A stretch of 64,000 nt of DNA from the NCBI RefSeq assembly GCF_000429365.1, contig NZ_AUBS01000007.1, positions 1 to 64,000 on the forward strand, written 5' to 3'. Below are positions 17,241 through 27,722 of this stretch, piece by piece. This DNA is from Pseudodonghicola xiamenensis DSM 18339. GTDB lineage: Bacteria; Pseudomonadota; Alphaproteobacteria; Rhodobacterales; Rhodobacteraceae. The translations under genes were made by a program, and so were the position numbers. Each line of letters opens with the position of its first letter. The first letter of the stretch is position 1. Below the pieces are notes generated by a model that made no database searches, was not told where the DNA came from, and saw only the letters and a list, made by a program, of their open reading frames with translations.

Positions 17241-18352
17241 GACGATCGGCCCCGCGCCGTAGCGAGCGCCCCGGGCAGGGCTTCGGCGAAGGCGTCGAGA
17301 TCGGCGGGCGTACCGCAACTGACCCGGATGCAGCGGTTCTGCGGCGCGGCGAAGGGCATGCGGACGAAGATGCCGCGTTGCACCAGGGCTTCGACCACCG
17401 ACTTGGCAAAGGCGCCGTCGCGGCCGCAGTCGATGGTAACGAAATTGGTGGCCGAGGGCAGGGCGGTCAGCCCGTTGGCGGCGGCAATCTGGGTGATGCG
17501 GTCGCGTGCGGTGGCGATTTCCGCCTGCACATGGGCCAGCCAGTCGCCGTCGGCCAGGGCGGCCAGGGCACCGGCCTGGGCGGCGCGGTTCATGCCGAAG
17601 TGATTGCGCACCTTGTTGAAGGCATTGATCAGCTCGGGTGCGCCGATGGCATAGCCGACCCGGGCGCCCGCCATGCCGTAGATCTTGGAGAAGGTCCGCA
17701 TCCGGATCACCCGGGGGTCATCCGCGTCAATCGCTGCCGCAGTGCCTTCGGGGGCGCATTCGACATAGGCCTCGTCCAGCACCAGAAGGCTGCGCTCGGG
17801 CAGGGTGTCCAGGGCCTCGACGATCTCGGCCCCCGGGCGCCAGCTGCCCATCGGGTTGTCGGGGTTGCAGAGATAAACCAGCTTGGCGTCGACCTCTGCC
17901 GCCTTGACGAAGAGGCTGGCGGGATCCTGGCGGTCGTCGATATAGGGCACCGTATGCAGCACCCCGCCGAAGCCCGCGACGTGATAGTTGAAGGTGGGGT
18001 AGGCGCCGACGGAGGTGACCACCGGATCGCCGTCGCCGATCAGCAGCCGCACCAGATAGCCCAAAAGCCCGTCGATGCCTTCGCCCACCATGATGTTCTC
18101 GGGGCGCACGCCGTGATGCGCGGCCAGCGCGGCGCGCAGATCATGGCTTTCGGGATCGCCGTATTTCCAGATCTCGGCGGCCTCGGCCTGCATCGCGGCG
18201 ATGGCGCGGGGCGGGGGGCCGAAGACATTCTCGTTGGCGCCGAGGCGCGCGGTGAAGGGGGTGCCGCGCAGACGCTCCTGCGTTTCCGGGCCGACGAAGG
18301 GCACGGTGGCGGGCAGCGCGCGGACAAGCGGGGTGTAGCGAGGCTCAGTCAT
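17228..18352 (-). CDS. hisC: Histidinol-phosphate aminotransferase-like enzyme
   Basis: The 374-residue fold-type I PLP enzyme is of the HisC group, which converts imidazole acetol phosphate and glutamate to histidinol phosphate. Hallmarks are ARLGANENVFGPPP near the start, YLCNPDNPMGS (161-170), VLDEAYVECAP (191-201), and RTFSKIYGMAGARVGY with Schiff-base Lys223. The last residues (SFSG) and the stop come from the tail of the adjacent palindromic repeat, so the repeat has probably reshaped the 3' end. No other his gene is nearby and several HisC-like paralogues act on other substrates, so the histidine role is likely but not certain. The ATG at 18352 matches the family start. Confidence 0.85.
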   Translation of the reverse strand: MTEPRYTPLVRALPATVPFVGPETQERLRGTPFTARLGANENVFGPPPRAIAAMQAEAAEIWKYGDPESHDLRAALAAHHGVRPENIMVGEGIDGLLGYLVRLLIGDGDPVVTSVGAYPTFNYHVAGFGGVLHTVPYIDDRQDPASLFVKAAEVDAKLVYLCNPDNPMGSWRPGAEIVEALDTLPERSLLVLDEAYVECAPEGTAAAIDADDPRVIRMRTFSKIYGMAGARVGYAIGAPELINAFNKVRNHFGMNRAAQAGALAALADGDWLAHVQAEIATARDRITQIAAANGLTALPSATNFVTIDCGRDGAFAKSVVEALVQRGIFVRMPFAAPQNRCIRVSCGTPADLDAFAEALPGALATARGRSSFSG

Positions 18353-18472
18353 GGCGGGCAGATAAGCCCGGAAATGGGGCGTGGGCAAGCGATTTGAATG
18401 CCCTAACGTCTGACTGGATTTCGCGAGGCCTCGCGGGGCAGAGTGGCGCCCGAGAATAGAGGAGGGGACGCC

Positions 18473-19258
18473 ATGGCGCGCGTATCGGTCGACTATCAGG
18501 ATCACATTGCCCGGGTGACGTTGACCCGGGGGGACAAGATGAATGCGTTGGACGACGCGATGGTCGACGCCATCCTTGCCGCGGGCGAGGACGTGGCGGC
18601 CTCGGACGCGCGGGTCGTGGTGCTGTCGGGTGAGGGCAAGAGCTTTTGCGCCGGGCTCGACATGGCGAGCTTTGCCAAGATGGGGCAGATGCCCGATATC
18701 GAAAGCTGGCTGATGGATCGTACCCATCACGACGCCAACAAGATGCAGGAGGTGGCGATGATCTGGCGCCGCCTGCCGATGCCGGTGATCGCCGCCATCC
18801 GGGGCGCGGCCTTCGGCGGTGGGCTGCAACTGGCGCTGGGGGCGGATATCCGCATCGCGGCGCCCGATGCGAAATTCGCGGTGATGGAGATGAAATGGGG
18901 CCTGGTGCCCGACATGGGGGGCATGGCGCTATTGCCGAGGCTGGTGCGGTCCGATGTGCTGCGGCTTCTGACCTATACCGCCACGCCGATCGGGGCGGCG
19001 CAGGCCGAAGGCTGGGGGATGGTCACCGAACTGGCCGATGATCCGCTGGCCCGCGCGCTGGAGATCGCGAGCCATATCGCAGGCCAGAGTCCGGCGGCAA
19101 TCCGCGCCGCCAAACGGCTGATCGAGGTTGCCGAAAGCGCCGGTCAGTCCGAGGTGCTGTTGGCGGAATCCCGTGAACAGGTCAGCGTCATCGGAAAGCC
19201 CGAGCAGATGGAGGTGGTGATGGCACAGATGCAGGGGCGCAAGCCGGAGTTCAAGTAG
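18473..19258 (+). CDS. Crotonase/enoyl-CoA hydratase family protein
   Basis: The 261-residue enzyme has the crotonase fold. The oxyanion-hole strands are visible at SFCAGLDMASF and IRGAAFGGGLQLALGADIRIA, followed by KFAVMEMKWGLVPDMGG. Such enzymes hydrate, isomerise or hydrolyse acyl-CoA. The glutamates of classical hydratases are not obviously both present: MEMKWGLVPDMGG has Asp where many hydratases keep a Glu-Xaa-Gly pattern, so isomerase or another crotonase activity is possible. A strong AGGAGGGG lies just before the ATG at 18473. It is divergent from hisC and stands alone. Confidence 0.87.
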   Translation: MARVSVDYQDHIARVTLTRGDKMNALDDAMVDAILAAGEDVAASDARVVVLSGEGKSFCAGLDMASFAKMGQMPDIESWLMDRTHHDANKMQEVAMIWRRLPMPVIAAIRGAAFGGGLQLALGADIRIAAPDAKFAVMEMKWGLVPDMGGMALLPRLVRSDVLRLLTYTATPIGAAQAEGWGMVTELADDPLARALEIASHIAGQSPAAIRAAKRLIEVAESAGQSEVLLAESREQVSVIGKPEQMEVVMAQMQGRKPEFK

Positions 19259-19306
19259 GGCCGGCTCCCTTCTTGGTCAGGCCGTCCCCGGGGACGGTTG
19301 GGGCTG

Positions 19307-19927
19307 CTATCGCGAGATGCAGCGCTGCAGGACCGAAGACAGCGCTTCGGCCCCGGTCCAGTGGACGGCCTGCCAGTCCGCCTGGCGGGCCGTTTCCACA
19401 TTGTCCTGGGTATCGTCGACCAGCAGCAGATCTCGCGGAGCAAATCCGCGGGCCTCGGCGGCATGGGCGAAGAATTCGGGTTGGTGTTTCCTGCACCCGG
19501 CCTGCGCCGAATAGACGATACCGTCGACCTCCTGGTCGAGCTTCATGGTCTGCATCAGATAGCGTGCCCGCATATGCTCCTGATTTATTGCCAGATATAT
19601 CGCGAGCCCCTGGCGTGGCGCGGCGCGACAATCCGCCAGGACGGCCTGTTCGACACAGGAAGCCATGTCGAACCAGTAGTGGGCAAGGTCCTCCGCGTTG
19701 ACCTGAGACCCAATTGCCCGAAGGGCATCCGAAAGGGGGGGCAGAAGAGCTTTCCTGCCGGTGACGATATCGTCCAAGTCGCGCGCGAAGAGCTGCCGGC
19801 CGAGGCTGTCGGGCGCCACTCTGGTGTCTTCGAACTGCTGGTGGTCCCTGCGCAGCCCGTCTGCGGGGCGCCCCGTCACCAGGACGCCGTCCACATCGAG
19901 TATAGGCCGGATCTCCTTGGGGGACAT
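19307..19927 (-). CDS. HAD-family hydrolase
   Basis: The 206-residue protein has the haloacid dehalogenase fold. Motif I is PILDVDGVLV (Asp nucleophile and Asp+2), a lysine region lies at AGCRKHQPEFF, and motif IV is LLLVDDTQDN. The helical cap around residues 30-100 places it among HAD-IA subfamily phosphatases. The leading Leu in LDVDG instead of the usual FDxDG is a minor variation. The ATG at 19927 begins the domain; the longer open frame adds only a proline-rich stretch. The substrate, probably a small phosphate ester, is unknown. Confidence 0.82.
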   Translation of the reverse strand: MSPKEIRPILDVDGVLVTGRPADGLRRDHQQFEDTRVAPDSLGRQLFARDLDDIVTGRKALLPPLSDALRAIGSQVNAEDLAHYWFDMASCVEQAVLADCRAAPRQGLAIYLAINQEHMRARYLMQTMKLDQEVDGIVYSAQAGCRKHQPEFFAHAAEARGFAPRDLLLVDDTQDNVETARQADWQAVHWTGAEALSSVLQRCISR

Positions 19928-20023
19928 GCGGCGACTATCTCTGATTGTCGCGGGGTGGGGAAGGGGATCTGGCGCCGCTGTTGCGCCATCCTTGGGGGCT
20001 TGGTTTGGCCCGGGGCAAAGGAA

Positions 20024-20051
20024 CGGGGCCGGAAAATGGCATCCGGCCCCG
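20024..20051 (-). terminator. Hairpin terminator after valS
   Basis: A nine-pair GC stem (CGGGGCCGG/CCGGCCCCG, ten-base loop) lies 40 bases past the valS stop and is followed on the minus strand by TTCCTTT. The U tract is weak, as is common in GC-rich alphaproteobacteria. Confidence 0.6.
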
Positions 20052-20090
20052 AAACGCTGTTTCATTCGATTTTCAGCCGCGCGGCAGCGT

Positions 20091-23000
20091 CTATTCCAGC
20101 TCGGCGAGACGGGCCAGAGCTTCGGTGATCCGGGCCTCTTCCTCCTCGCGGGCGGCGAGGTTGGCGCGGGTTTCCTCGACCACCTCTTCCGGCGCTGAGT
20201 CGGCGAATTTGGGGTTGTTCAACCGACCGCGCAGACCGCCGAGCTCCTTGGCGAGCTTTTGCAGCGCCTTTTCCAACCGCGTCTTTTCTTCGGCGATGTC
20301 GATGATGCCGGCCAGCGGCAGGCCGAAGGTGGCGCCTTCGGCCGGGATCGTCACCGTGCCCTTGGGCAGGCTGTCGGCGCGGGACAGCCCCTCGATCCGG
20401 GCAAGCCGCTTGATCAGCGTCTCGTTTCGGTCCCAGGCGTCCTGGCCGCGGGTGTCGATCTCGGTCACCAGCATCGGCACATAGAGACCCACCGGCACAT
20501 GCATCTGCGCCCGGGCAGAGCGCACCGCCTCGATCAGCCCGATCACCCAGTTCATTTCGTGATCGGCCTGGGCGTCGACCAGATCGGCCGCCGAATATTC
20601 CGGCCAATCTCCATGGATCAGCATCTTGGCGCGGCTGCCGGAGAGTTGCCACAGCTCTTCGGTGATGAAGGGCATGATCGGGTGCAGCAGGATCAGGCAT
20701 TGATCCAGCACCCATTTCATCGTTAGTCGGGTTTCCGCCTGAACCTCGGTATCCTCGCCCTGCAGCAGCGGCTTGGCGAATTCGACGTACCAGTCGCAGA
20801 CCTTGCCCCAGACGAAGGCATAAAGCGCGTTGGCCGCATCGTTGAAACGGAAGGTCTCCAGCGCCTCGTCGACTTCAGCGCGAACCTTGGCGGTTTCGCC
20901 GATGATCCACTTGTTCACCGTCTGTGCCGGGGTCGGGATGCTGTCCGCAGTGACTTCGAACACGCCGTTCATCTCGGCGAAGCGCATGGCGTTCCACAGC
21001 TTGGTGCCGAAGTTGCGATAGCCGGCGATCCGCTGCATGTCGAGCTTCAGCACCCCGCCGATCGAGGCCATGGCGGCATTGGTGAAGCGCAGCGCATCGG
21101 CGCCGTATTCGTCGATGATCTCCAGCGGGTCGACCACGTTGCCGACTGATTTGGACATCTTCTTGCCCTTGGCATCGCGCACCAGCCCGTGCAGATAGAC
21201 CGTCTTGAACGGAATCTGATCCACCACGGCAAGCTGCATCATGATCATCCTGGCGACCCAGAAGAACAGGATGTCCTGCCCGGTGACCAGAACGTCGGTC
21301 GGGAAATAGCGTTGCAGTTCCGGCGTCTGCTCCGGCCAGCCCAGCGTGCCGATCGGCCACAGACCCGAGCTGAACCAGGTGTCCAGAACATCGGGATCAC
21401 GCCAGACCGGATAGACCAGCTTGGTCGGGTCCTGATCCATCTCGTATTGCGCAAAGCTTGCGGCCAGCAGTTCCACCGCCGCCGCCTTGTCGGCGACTTC
21501 GACGATGCGGGCGTCGGCGATCGGGGTGGGGGTATCGGCCAGCTCCTGACGGAAGGCGTCGATCACCCCGTCGAAGTCGGCGGCGCAGTGATGCACCGAA
21601 CCCATGTGGACAAGCCCGTTCAGCAGCAGCCGGCCCATTTCCACTACGTCGAGCGCGCCGTCGCCCTCGTCATCGCGGAAGCCCGGCGCCGAGAGGTCGA
21701 GCCCGTACCACACCGGGATCTGATGGCCCCACCAGAGCTGGCGCGAGATGCACCAGGGTTCGATATTCTCGAGCCAGTGGTAATAGGTCTTCTCGCCGCT
21801 TTCCGGCAGGATGGTGATATCGCCGCCACGCACTGCGTCGAGCGCGGGGCCGACGATCTGGGCGGTGTCGACGAACCATTGATCGGTCAGCATCGGTTCG
21901 ATCACCACCTTGGAGCGGTCGCCGAAGGGCTGCATGATCGGCTTGTTCTCGACCAGCGGCTCCAGTTCGCCATCCTCGGCGGGGATCATCACCGCCAGGC
22001 CTTCTTCGGTGATCTGTTCGACCACGCGCTTGCGCGCCTCGAACCGGTCGAGACCGCGCAGCTCGTCCGGCACCAGGTTCAGCGTGTCGACTTCCAGCTC
22101 GGTGAATTCGGCCCCGTTGGAGATTTCCTGTGCCCGGGTGGCACATTCGGCATAGGACAGCCCGTCGGCGCGCAGATGCGCCTTGGTGTCCAGCAGCCGA
22201 TACATCGGAATGCCGCCCCGCTTGGCGACCTGATAGTCGTTGAAATCATGCGCACCGGTGATCTTCACCGCGCCCGAACCGAAGGTCGGATCGGGGTATT
22301 CGTCAGTGATGATCGGGATCAGCCGGCGGTGTTCCTTCGGGCCCACCGGGATTTCGCAGAGCTTGCCGACGATGGGCGCATAGCGTTCGTCCGACGGATG
22401 CACCGCCACCGCGCCGTCACCCAGCATGGTCTCGGGGCGGGTGGTGGCGATCGAGATGTAATCGCGCTCTTCCTCCAGCACGATGTTCCCGTCCTCGTCC
22501 TTCTCGACATAGGTATAGGTCTCGCCGCCCGCCAGCGGGTATTTGAAGTGCCACATGTGGCCGGCGACTTCGATGTTCTCGACCTCGAGGTCGGAAATCG
22601 CGGTCTCGAAATGCGGATCCCAGTTCACCAGTCGCTTGCCGCGATAGATCAGCCCCTTGTCGTACATGTCGACAAAGACCTTGATCACCGCGTCGTGGAA
22701 GTTGCCCTCCTCGCCCGCAGGCGCGCCGGGGGCTCCGGACATGGTGAAGGCGTTGCGGCTCCAGTCGCAGGAAGCGCCGAGGCGTTTCAACTGGTTGATG
22801 ATGGTGCCGCCGGACTGTTGCTTCCAGTCCCAGACCTTGGCGGTAAAGGCTTCGCGGCCCAGTTCGCGGCGCGACGGCTGTTGTTGCTTGGCCAGTTCGC
22901 GTTCCACCACCATCTGGGTGGCGATGCCGGCGTGGTCCTGTCCGGGCTGCCACAGGGTATCGAACCCGCGCATCCGGTGCCAGCGGATCAGGATATCCTG

Positions 23001-23183
23001 CAAGGTGTTGTTGAAGGCATGCCCCATGTGCAGGCTGCCGGTGACGTTCGGCGGCGGGATCATGATGCAGAAGGTTTCGGCCCGGCTGGCATTGGCGCCG
23101 GCGCGGAAACAGCCCGCGTCCTCCCAAGCCTTGTACAAACGTTCTTCGGCTTCCGCCGCGTTGAAGGTCTTTTCCATCGCCAT
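20091..23183 (-). CDS. valS: Valyl-tRNA synthetase
   Basis: This class I aminoacyl-tRNA synthetase charges tRNA-Val and edits mischarged threonine. At 1030 residues it is a full-length, somewhat long bacterial ValRS. The HIGH-type motif is [15 protein letters not shown] near residue 45, the editing CP1 domain follows with the [10 protein letters not shown] motif, and [11 protein letters not shown] is the KMSKS loop. The C-terminal anticodon-binding domain and the terminal coiled coil ([18 protein letters not shown] and on) are complete. MAMEKTF at 23183 is the natural start; residues further upstream in the same frame are unlike the family. Confidence 0.97.
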   Translation of the reverse strand: MAMEKTFNAAEAEERLYKAWEDAGCFRAGANASRAETFCIMIPPPNVTGSLHMGHAFNNTLQDILIRWHRMRGFDTLWQPGQDHAGIATQMVVERELAKQQQPSRRELGREAFTAKVWDWKQQSGGTIINQLKRLGASCDWSRNAFTMSGAPGAPAGEEGNFHDAVIKVFVDMYDKGLIYRGKRLVNWDPHFETAISDLEVENIEVAGHMWHFKYPLAGGETYTYVEKDEDGNIVLEEERDYISIATTRPETMLGDGAVAVHPSDERYAPIVGKLCEIPVGPKEHRRLIPIITDEYPDPTFGSGAVKITGAHDFNDYQVAKRGGIPMYRLLDTKAHLRADGLSYAECATRAQEISNGAEFTELEVDTLNLVPDELRGLDRFEARKRVVEQITEEGLAVMIPAEDGELEPLVENKPIMQPFGDRSKVVIEPMLTDQWFVDTAQIVGPALDAVRGGDITILPESGEKTYYHWLENIEPWCISRQLWWGHQIPVWYGLDLSAPGFRDDEGDGALDVVEMGRLLLNGLVHMGSVHHCAADFDGVIDAFRQELADTPTPIADARIVEVADKAAAVELLAASFAQYEMDQDPTKLVYPVWRDPDVLDTWFSSGLWPIGTLGWPEQTPELQRYFPTDVLVTGQDILFFWVARMIMMQLAVVDQIPFKTVYLHGLVRDAKGKKMSKSVGNVVDPLEIIDEYGADALRFTNAAMASIGGVLKLDMQRIAGYRNFGTKLWNAMRFAEMNGVFEVTADSIPTPAQTVNKWIIGETAKVRAEVDEALETFRFNDAANALYAFVWGKVCDWYVEFAKPLLQGEDTEVQAETRLTMKWVLDQCLILLHPIMPFITEELWQLSGSRAKMLIHGDWPEYSAADLVDAQADHEMNWVIGLIEAVRSARAQMHVPVGLYVPMLVTEIDTRGQDAWDRNETLIKRLARIEGLSRADSLPKGTVTIPAEGATFGLPLAGIIDIAEEKTRLEKALQKLAKELGGLRGRLNNPKFADSAPEEVVEETRANLAAREEEEARITEALARLAELE

Positions 23184-23362
23184 GCGGGGGATCCCCTCGT
23201 CAAAATCTCTTGTTTCGGGGCAAACTCCTAGCGAAAGGCTGGGGCAAGGGAAAGGTGGAAGCGATAAGTTATTTGCCGCATCGGCGTGGCCGAAAGCGGG
23301 TGACACGCCTGACCGGGCGGGGCAAACATGGGGCAGGAACGGCGACAGGGGGCAGGCACGGC

Positions 23363-24358
23363 ATGGGCACCGGGCGATCGGCTGAGATTCGGATCTATGG
23401 CTTCGACTGCGAAGGCAAGGCCTGGTCCATGCACCCCGATCCCTTGCAGGTCTGCACGTCCAAGGTGCCAGATCATGGGTTTGTCTGGGCGCATGTGGAT
23501 GGCTGGACGCCCGAGGGGCGCAAATGGTTGCAGTCCGCTGGGATGGAACCCTTCGTGTTGGAGGCGATGCTGGCCGAGGAAACCCGACCGCGTTGCACCG
23601 TTCATGGCGATATCGCCCTGATGAACCTGCGGGGTGTCAACCTGACTCCCGGGGCGGAGCCCGAGGATATGATCTCGCTCAGGCTCTATGTGTCCGAGCA
23701 TATCGTGATCTCGACCCAGATCCGCGATCTGCAGGCGGTCGACGATCTGATGGATTCCCTCGACCGTGGCGCCGGGCCGGCCTCGCCCGGGGATCTGATC
23801 GCCCGGCTGGCGCTCCGGCTTGCTGACCGGGCCGAGCCGGTGGTGGCGGCGCTGAACGAACGGGCCGACAATCTTGAGGACGCGGTCGACGCGCCGGAGG
23901 GGCCGGGCAGGGCGGAACGCGCCGAACTGGCCGATATTCGCCGCGAGTCGATCCTGCTGCGCCGCTATATGTTCCCGCAACGCGATGCGCTATCCACCCT
24001 GGAGATCGAGGATCTGACCTGGCTCAGCCAGCGCGACCGCAGTCGGCTGCGCGAGGCGACCGAACGGGTGACGCGGCTGGCGGAGGAGCTCGATGCGATC
24101 CGCGACCGGGCGCAGGTGGTGCAGGATCAGATCACCGATCTGCGGGCCGAGACGATGAACCGGCAGATGTTGATCCTGTCGGTGGTTGCGGCGATCTTCC
24201 TGCCGATGAGCCTTCTGACCGGGCTTCTGGGCATCAACGTCGGGGGCATCCCCGGGGCCGGATCGCCCACGGCCTTCTGGCTGGTTTGCCTGCTTCTGGT
24301 GGTCATCGGGGTCTTGCTGGGCTGGCTGTTCCGGCGTCTGGGGCTGTTGGGGAAATAG
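23363..24358 (+). CDS. zntB: ZntB-like CorA-family zinc transporter
   Basis: The 331-residue protein fits the CorA/ZntB group of pentameric inner-membrane metal channels. A cytoplasmic N-terminal domain of about 265 residues, with long helices near the end ([22 protein letters not shown]), leads into two C-terminal membrane helices. The selectivity motif between them is GIN ([11 protein letters not shown]), with the GGxPG of ZntB proteins rather than the CorA MPEL loop. Zinc rather than magnesium transport is inferred from that loop and from length (E. coli ZntB has 327 residues). The start at 23363 follows a GGGGGCAGG stretch; it is divergent from valS. Confidence 0.83.
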   Translation: MGTGRSAEIRIYGFDCEGKAWSMHPDPLQVCTSKVPDHGFVWAHVDGWTPEGRKWLQSAGMEPFVLEAMLAEETRPRCTVHGDIALMNLRGVNLTPGAEPEDMISLRLYVSEHIVISTQIRDLQAVDDLMDSLDRGAGPASPGDLIARLALRLADRAEPVVAALNERADNLEDAVDAPEGPGRAERAELADIRRESILLRRYMFPQRDALSTLEIEDLTWLSQRDRSRLREATERVTRLAEELDAIRDRAQVVQDQITDLRAETMNRQMLILSVVAAIFLPMSLLTGLLGINVGGIPGAGSPTAFWLVCLLLVVIGVLLGWLFRRLGLLGK

Positions 24359-24378
24359 CGCCCGCTGCCCGTGACGGA

Positions 24379-25410
24379 TCAGGCGGCGGCGCGGGCAACG
24401 CTTTCGTGCAGCCGCTCTGACGGGTCATGCCCAACCACGCGACGTTTGCGCAGCAGGAACAGCTTGCCCCAGCCGCGCCAGGTCCCCACGGAGGGGGCGG
24501 CGGCATCGGTGTAGAACCGCAGTTTCCAACCTGCCGGCAGCGGCAGGCCACAGGCCTCGGCCTGTTCCAGCATCCAGATCAGCGAAATATTCGCCAGCGG
24601 TCGCGCCGGTTCATAGCCGCCGAGCTGGCCGCCGATATCGCCATGGGTGCCGCGGAACCAGACCTGTTCGATATGACCATCCCAGCCTTGGGGGCAGTCC
24701 CACATCACCGGTTCGAAGACTTCGCGTGTTTCATCGAGGGCCAGTGCATGAAAGCCGTTGCGGATCGACGGGCCGAGGTGATGGCTGTGAAAGGCATGTC
24801 GTTCCTCGGTCAGCATCCACAACAGAGGCAGCCGCAGCCCCAGCGCCTTGACCGTGTCCCAGACGCCGACCATCTCGATCCCCACCTCGGGATGGCAATG
24901 GACACTGGCAAAGTCGTGCAGCGCCCGGCTGCCGTCCCCGTCCTGATAGAGGCGATAGGCGGTCCGGATATTGCGCTCGGTCGCGCAATCGGCGCGCAGC
25001 AGTCCGACCCGGTCGATCACACCGGCGAGCGAGCGCACCGCATAGGCGCCACGGGAATAGCCGATCAGATAAATCCGGTCGCCTGGGCGATAGCGCGACG
25101 CGAGATAGCCGTAGGCACGGCGGATCTGCCGGTTGATGCCGCGCCCCATCACCACATCTGCGGTGGCGCGCCAGTTGGGCCATTGCACTCCGGCCTCGTA
25201 ATAGACCGAAACCCGCGCCCCCATCTCGCGGCAGAGCCGATAGGTCATGCCGGCGTGGGTCTCATACCCCGGTTCCAGCGTCGACAGGGTGCCATCCAGG
25301 ATGATGACATGCGCCTGCAGCCCGCGGTGGAGGGTTTCGGCAGAGTGTTCAGACCGGAACGGCCGGGCGAACCAGCCGAGAACCCGGCTACGCAGCCGTT
25401 GCAGCACCAT
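24379..25410 (-). CDS. DUF2235 alpha/beta-hydrolase
   Basis: The 343-residue protein has the DUF2235 fold shared with phospholipases of the Tle1 type: a first strand with HVIILDGTLST, the nucleophile elbow LIGYSRGAYAVRSLAG (GxSxG around residue 117) and late catalytic-site candidates in EQVWFRGTHGDIGG. DUF2235 members include type VI secretion effectors, but no secretion gene, immunity gene or signal peptide is seen here, so a housekeeping role is equally possible. Its start overlaps the end of the CoxL-like gene by 23 bases, which suggests co-transcription. Confidence 0.8.
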   Translation of the reverse strand: MVLQRLRSRVLGWFARPFRSEHSAETLHRGLQAHVIILDGTLSTLEPGYETHAGMTYRLCREMGARVSVYYEAGVQWPNWRATADVVMGRGINRQIRRAYGYLASRYRPGDRIYLIGYSRGAYAVRSLAGVIDRVGLLRADCATERNIRTAYRLYQDGDGSRALHDFASVHCHPEVGIEMVGVWDTVKALGLRLPLLWMLTEERHAFHSHHLGPSIRNGFHALALDETREVFEPVMWDCPQGWDGHIEQVWFRGTHGDIGGQLGGYEPARPLANISLIWMLEQAEACGLPLPAGWKLRFYTDAAAPSVGTWRGWGKLFLLRKRRVVGHDPSERLHESVARAAA

Positions 25411-27685
25411 CGCGGATCAGCTCCCAGAGTTTCAGGGGCGTGAACGGCATGTCGGCCTGCCGCACGCCGGCGGACCAAAGCGCATCCTGCACCGCATTGG
25501 CCGCCGCGGCCATCGACCCGACCGTGCCGGCCTCGCCACAGCCCTTCATTCCCATCAGGTTGGCGGTGGAGGGAACCGGTTCCGAGGTGAAGCCGATCAT
25601 CGGCACATCCCCGGCCCGGGGCAGGGCGTAGTCCATGAAGCTGGCGGTCAGGAGCTGGCCGTCCTCGTCATAGACCACATGTTCGGCAAAGACCTGGCCC
25701 AGCCCCTGGACGACACCGCCATGCACCTGACCTTCGGCCAGCAGCGGGTTGATCAGATTGCCGAAGTCATCGACCACGGTATAGCGGTCGATAATCGCCT
25801 TGCCGGTCTCGGGGTCGATCACCACCTCGGCCACATGGCAGCCGTTGGGATAGGACCGGCCGGGCAGGGTCGCGCGGGCCTCATGGGTCAGCAGATCGGC
25901 GCGGCCGTCCGCCCGCACCATCTGCGCCGCCTCCAGGATCGTGGGCGTCAGGTTTGACCCCGGCGCACGAAAGCGTTCGTCATCGAAGCTGATCGCCTCG
26001 GGCTCGACCCCCATCTTGTCGGCGAGATAGGGGGTGAAGGCCGCGATCATCGTATCGACGGTGGCGAGCGTCGCCGTGCTCTGGGTGGTGACGGATCGCG
26101 ATCCGCCGGTGCCGCCGCCCTTGGCGATGCGGTCGCTGTCGCCCTGCACCACATGGATCAGATGTGCCGGGATGCCGGTCTGATCCGACAGGAACTGGGC
26201 ATAGACCGTCTCGTGCCCCTGGCCGTTCGACTGGGTGCCGACATAGAGGTTCACAGTGCCATCGTCGCAGAATTCGACCTTGGCGCCTTCGCTCGGATCG
26301 CCGAGGATGCTTTCGATGTAATAGCAGATGCCCTGGCCGCGCAGCAGCCCGCGTGCCGCGTCCGCAGCCCGGCGCGCCGCGAAACCGTCGGCATCGGCTT
26401 CGGCATGGGCGCGGCCCAATACCTTGTCGAAATCGCCGACGTCATAGGTTTCCCCGGTGGCGGAGGTATAGGGAAAGCTTTCGGGGCGGATGAAGTTCTT
26501 GCGTCGCAGCTCCCAAGGAACTGCGCCCAATTCGCGCGCGGCCCGGTCCATCACCCGCTCCAGCACATAGATCGCCTCGGGCCGGCCAGCGCCGCGATAG
26601 GCGTCGACCTGGGTGGTGTTGGTGTAATATCCTTCCACCTGCAACCAGGTGGTCTGCACGTCATAGACCCCCATCAGCACGCGTGAGAACAGCCGCGTCT
26701 GGATCGCCTGCCCGAAGTTGGAGTTATAGGCGCCAAGGTTGCAGCGGGTCCTGACCCGATAGGCGGTGATCTTGTGATCCTTGTCGAAGGCCAGTTCGGC
26801 GACCGAGACCAGATCGCGACCGCCGTGGTCCGACAGCATGCTCTCGGTCCGGTCGGCCATCCAGCGCACCGGGCGGCCCAGCATACGCGCCGCCTGGGCC
26901 ACGGCGAAATATTCGGGGTAGGGCGCGGCCTTCATGCCGAAACCACCGCCGACATCGGGGGTGGTGACCCGCACCGCCTCCTTGTCGAGGTTCAGCAGCC
27001 GCGCCAGTTCGCCCTTCATGCCCCAGACCCCCTGGCCGCCAAAGGCCAGATGCAGCCGCTCCCCGTCCCATTCGGCATAACAGCCGCGCGGCTCCATCGG
27101 GTTGACGATGATCCGGTTGTCGCCGACTTCGAGGCTGACCACATGGGCGGCGGTGGCAAAGGCCGCCTCGGTCGCGGCCTCGTCCCCCAGTCCCCAGTCG
27201 AAGGCCAGATTATCGGGGGCTTCGGGGTGGATCGTCTCGCCCCCGCGGGCAAGGTCGAGCTTGGCGGGCAGATCGTCGATATCGAATTCGATCATCTCCG
27301 AGGCGTCGCGCGCCTGGGTCAGCGTCTCGGCCACGATCAGCACCATGGGCTCACCCACATGGGTGACCTTGTCCCCGGCCAGCACCGGGCGGTGCGGATC
27401 GGCGCCTTTCGACCCGTCGCGATTGTCCACCAGCACGCCGGCCATGCTGGCGGTGATGCCGGCGGTCTCGAGATCCGCGCCCGTCAGGACCAGATGCACG
27501 CCGTCGGCCTCGCGCGCGTCGGCGACATCGAGATGGCGGATCACCCCATGCGCCACCGGTGAGCGCAACAGATGGGCGTAAAGCGCGCCTTCGGGCACGA
27601 TATCGTCGATATACCGACCATACCCGGTCAGCAGGCGAATATCTTCGACCCGCGTGACAGGCTGGCTTTTCCCGAATTTTTCCAT
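25388..27685 (-). CDS. Xanthine dehydrogenase/CoxL-family molybdopterin-binding large subunit
   Basis: The 765-residue protein is a molybdenum hydroxylase large subunit of the CoxL family. The active-site loop AYRGAGR (362-368) is the form II type, not the CO-specific loop with Cys. GGQGVWGMK and VGGGFGMK lie in the cofactor-binding domains, and the presumed catalytic Glu718 sits in KGCGEAG. Form II members act on diverse, mostly unknown substrates. They normally work with an FAD subunit and a [2Fe-2S] subunit, and neither is encoded nearby: ornithine decarboxylase lies upstream and DUF2235 downstream. It must use subunits encoded elsewhere or be a residue of a lost cluster, although the frame is intact. 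Confidence 0.9.
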   Translation of the reverse strand: MEKFGKSQPVTRVEDIRLLTGYGRYIDDIVPEGALYAHLLRSPVAHGVIRHLDVADAREADGVHLVLTGADLETAGITASMAGVLVDNRDGSKGADPHRPVLAGDKVTHVGEPMVLIVAETLTQARDASEMIEFDIDDLPAKLDLARGGETIHPEAPDNLAFDWGLGDEAATEAAFATAAHVVSLEVGDNRIIVNPMEPRGCYAEWDGERLHLAFGGQGVWGMKGELARLLNLDKEAVRVTTPDVGGGFGMKAAPYPEYFAVAQAARMLGRPVRWMADRTESMLSDHGGRDLVSVAELAFDKDHKITAYRVRTRCNLGAYNSNFGQAIQTRLFSRVLMGVYDVQTTWLQVEGYYTNTTQVDAYRGAGRPEAIYVLERVMDRAARELGAVPWELRRKNFIRPESFPYTSATGETYDVGDFDKVLGRAHAEADADGFAARRAADAARGLLRGQGICYYIESILGDPSEGAKVEFCDDGTVNLYVGTQSNGQGHETVYAQFLSDQTGIPAHLIHVVQGDSDRIAKGGGTGGSRSVTTQSTATLATVDTMIAAFTPYLADKMGVEPEAISFDDERFRAPGSNLTPTILEAAQMVRADGRADLLTHEARATLPGRSYPNGCHVAEVVIDPETGKAIIDRYTVVDDFGNLINPLLAEGQVHGGVVQGLGQVFAEHVVYDEDGQLLTASFMDYALPRAGDVPMIGFTSEPVPSTANLMGMKGCGEAGTVGSMAAAANAVQDALWSAGVRQADMPFTPLKLWELIRDGAATAA

Positions 27686-27722
27686 GGCGCGCCCCCTGCT
27701 TTGACAGCTTTTGGGGGGAAGC

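Noticed and set aside
21189..23231. Long + strand frame of about 680 codons opposite valS
   Set aside because: It is antisense to a conserved tRNA synthetase, and its His/Gln/Arg-rich translation is a shadow of high-GC codon use.
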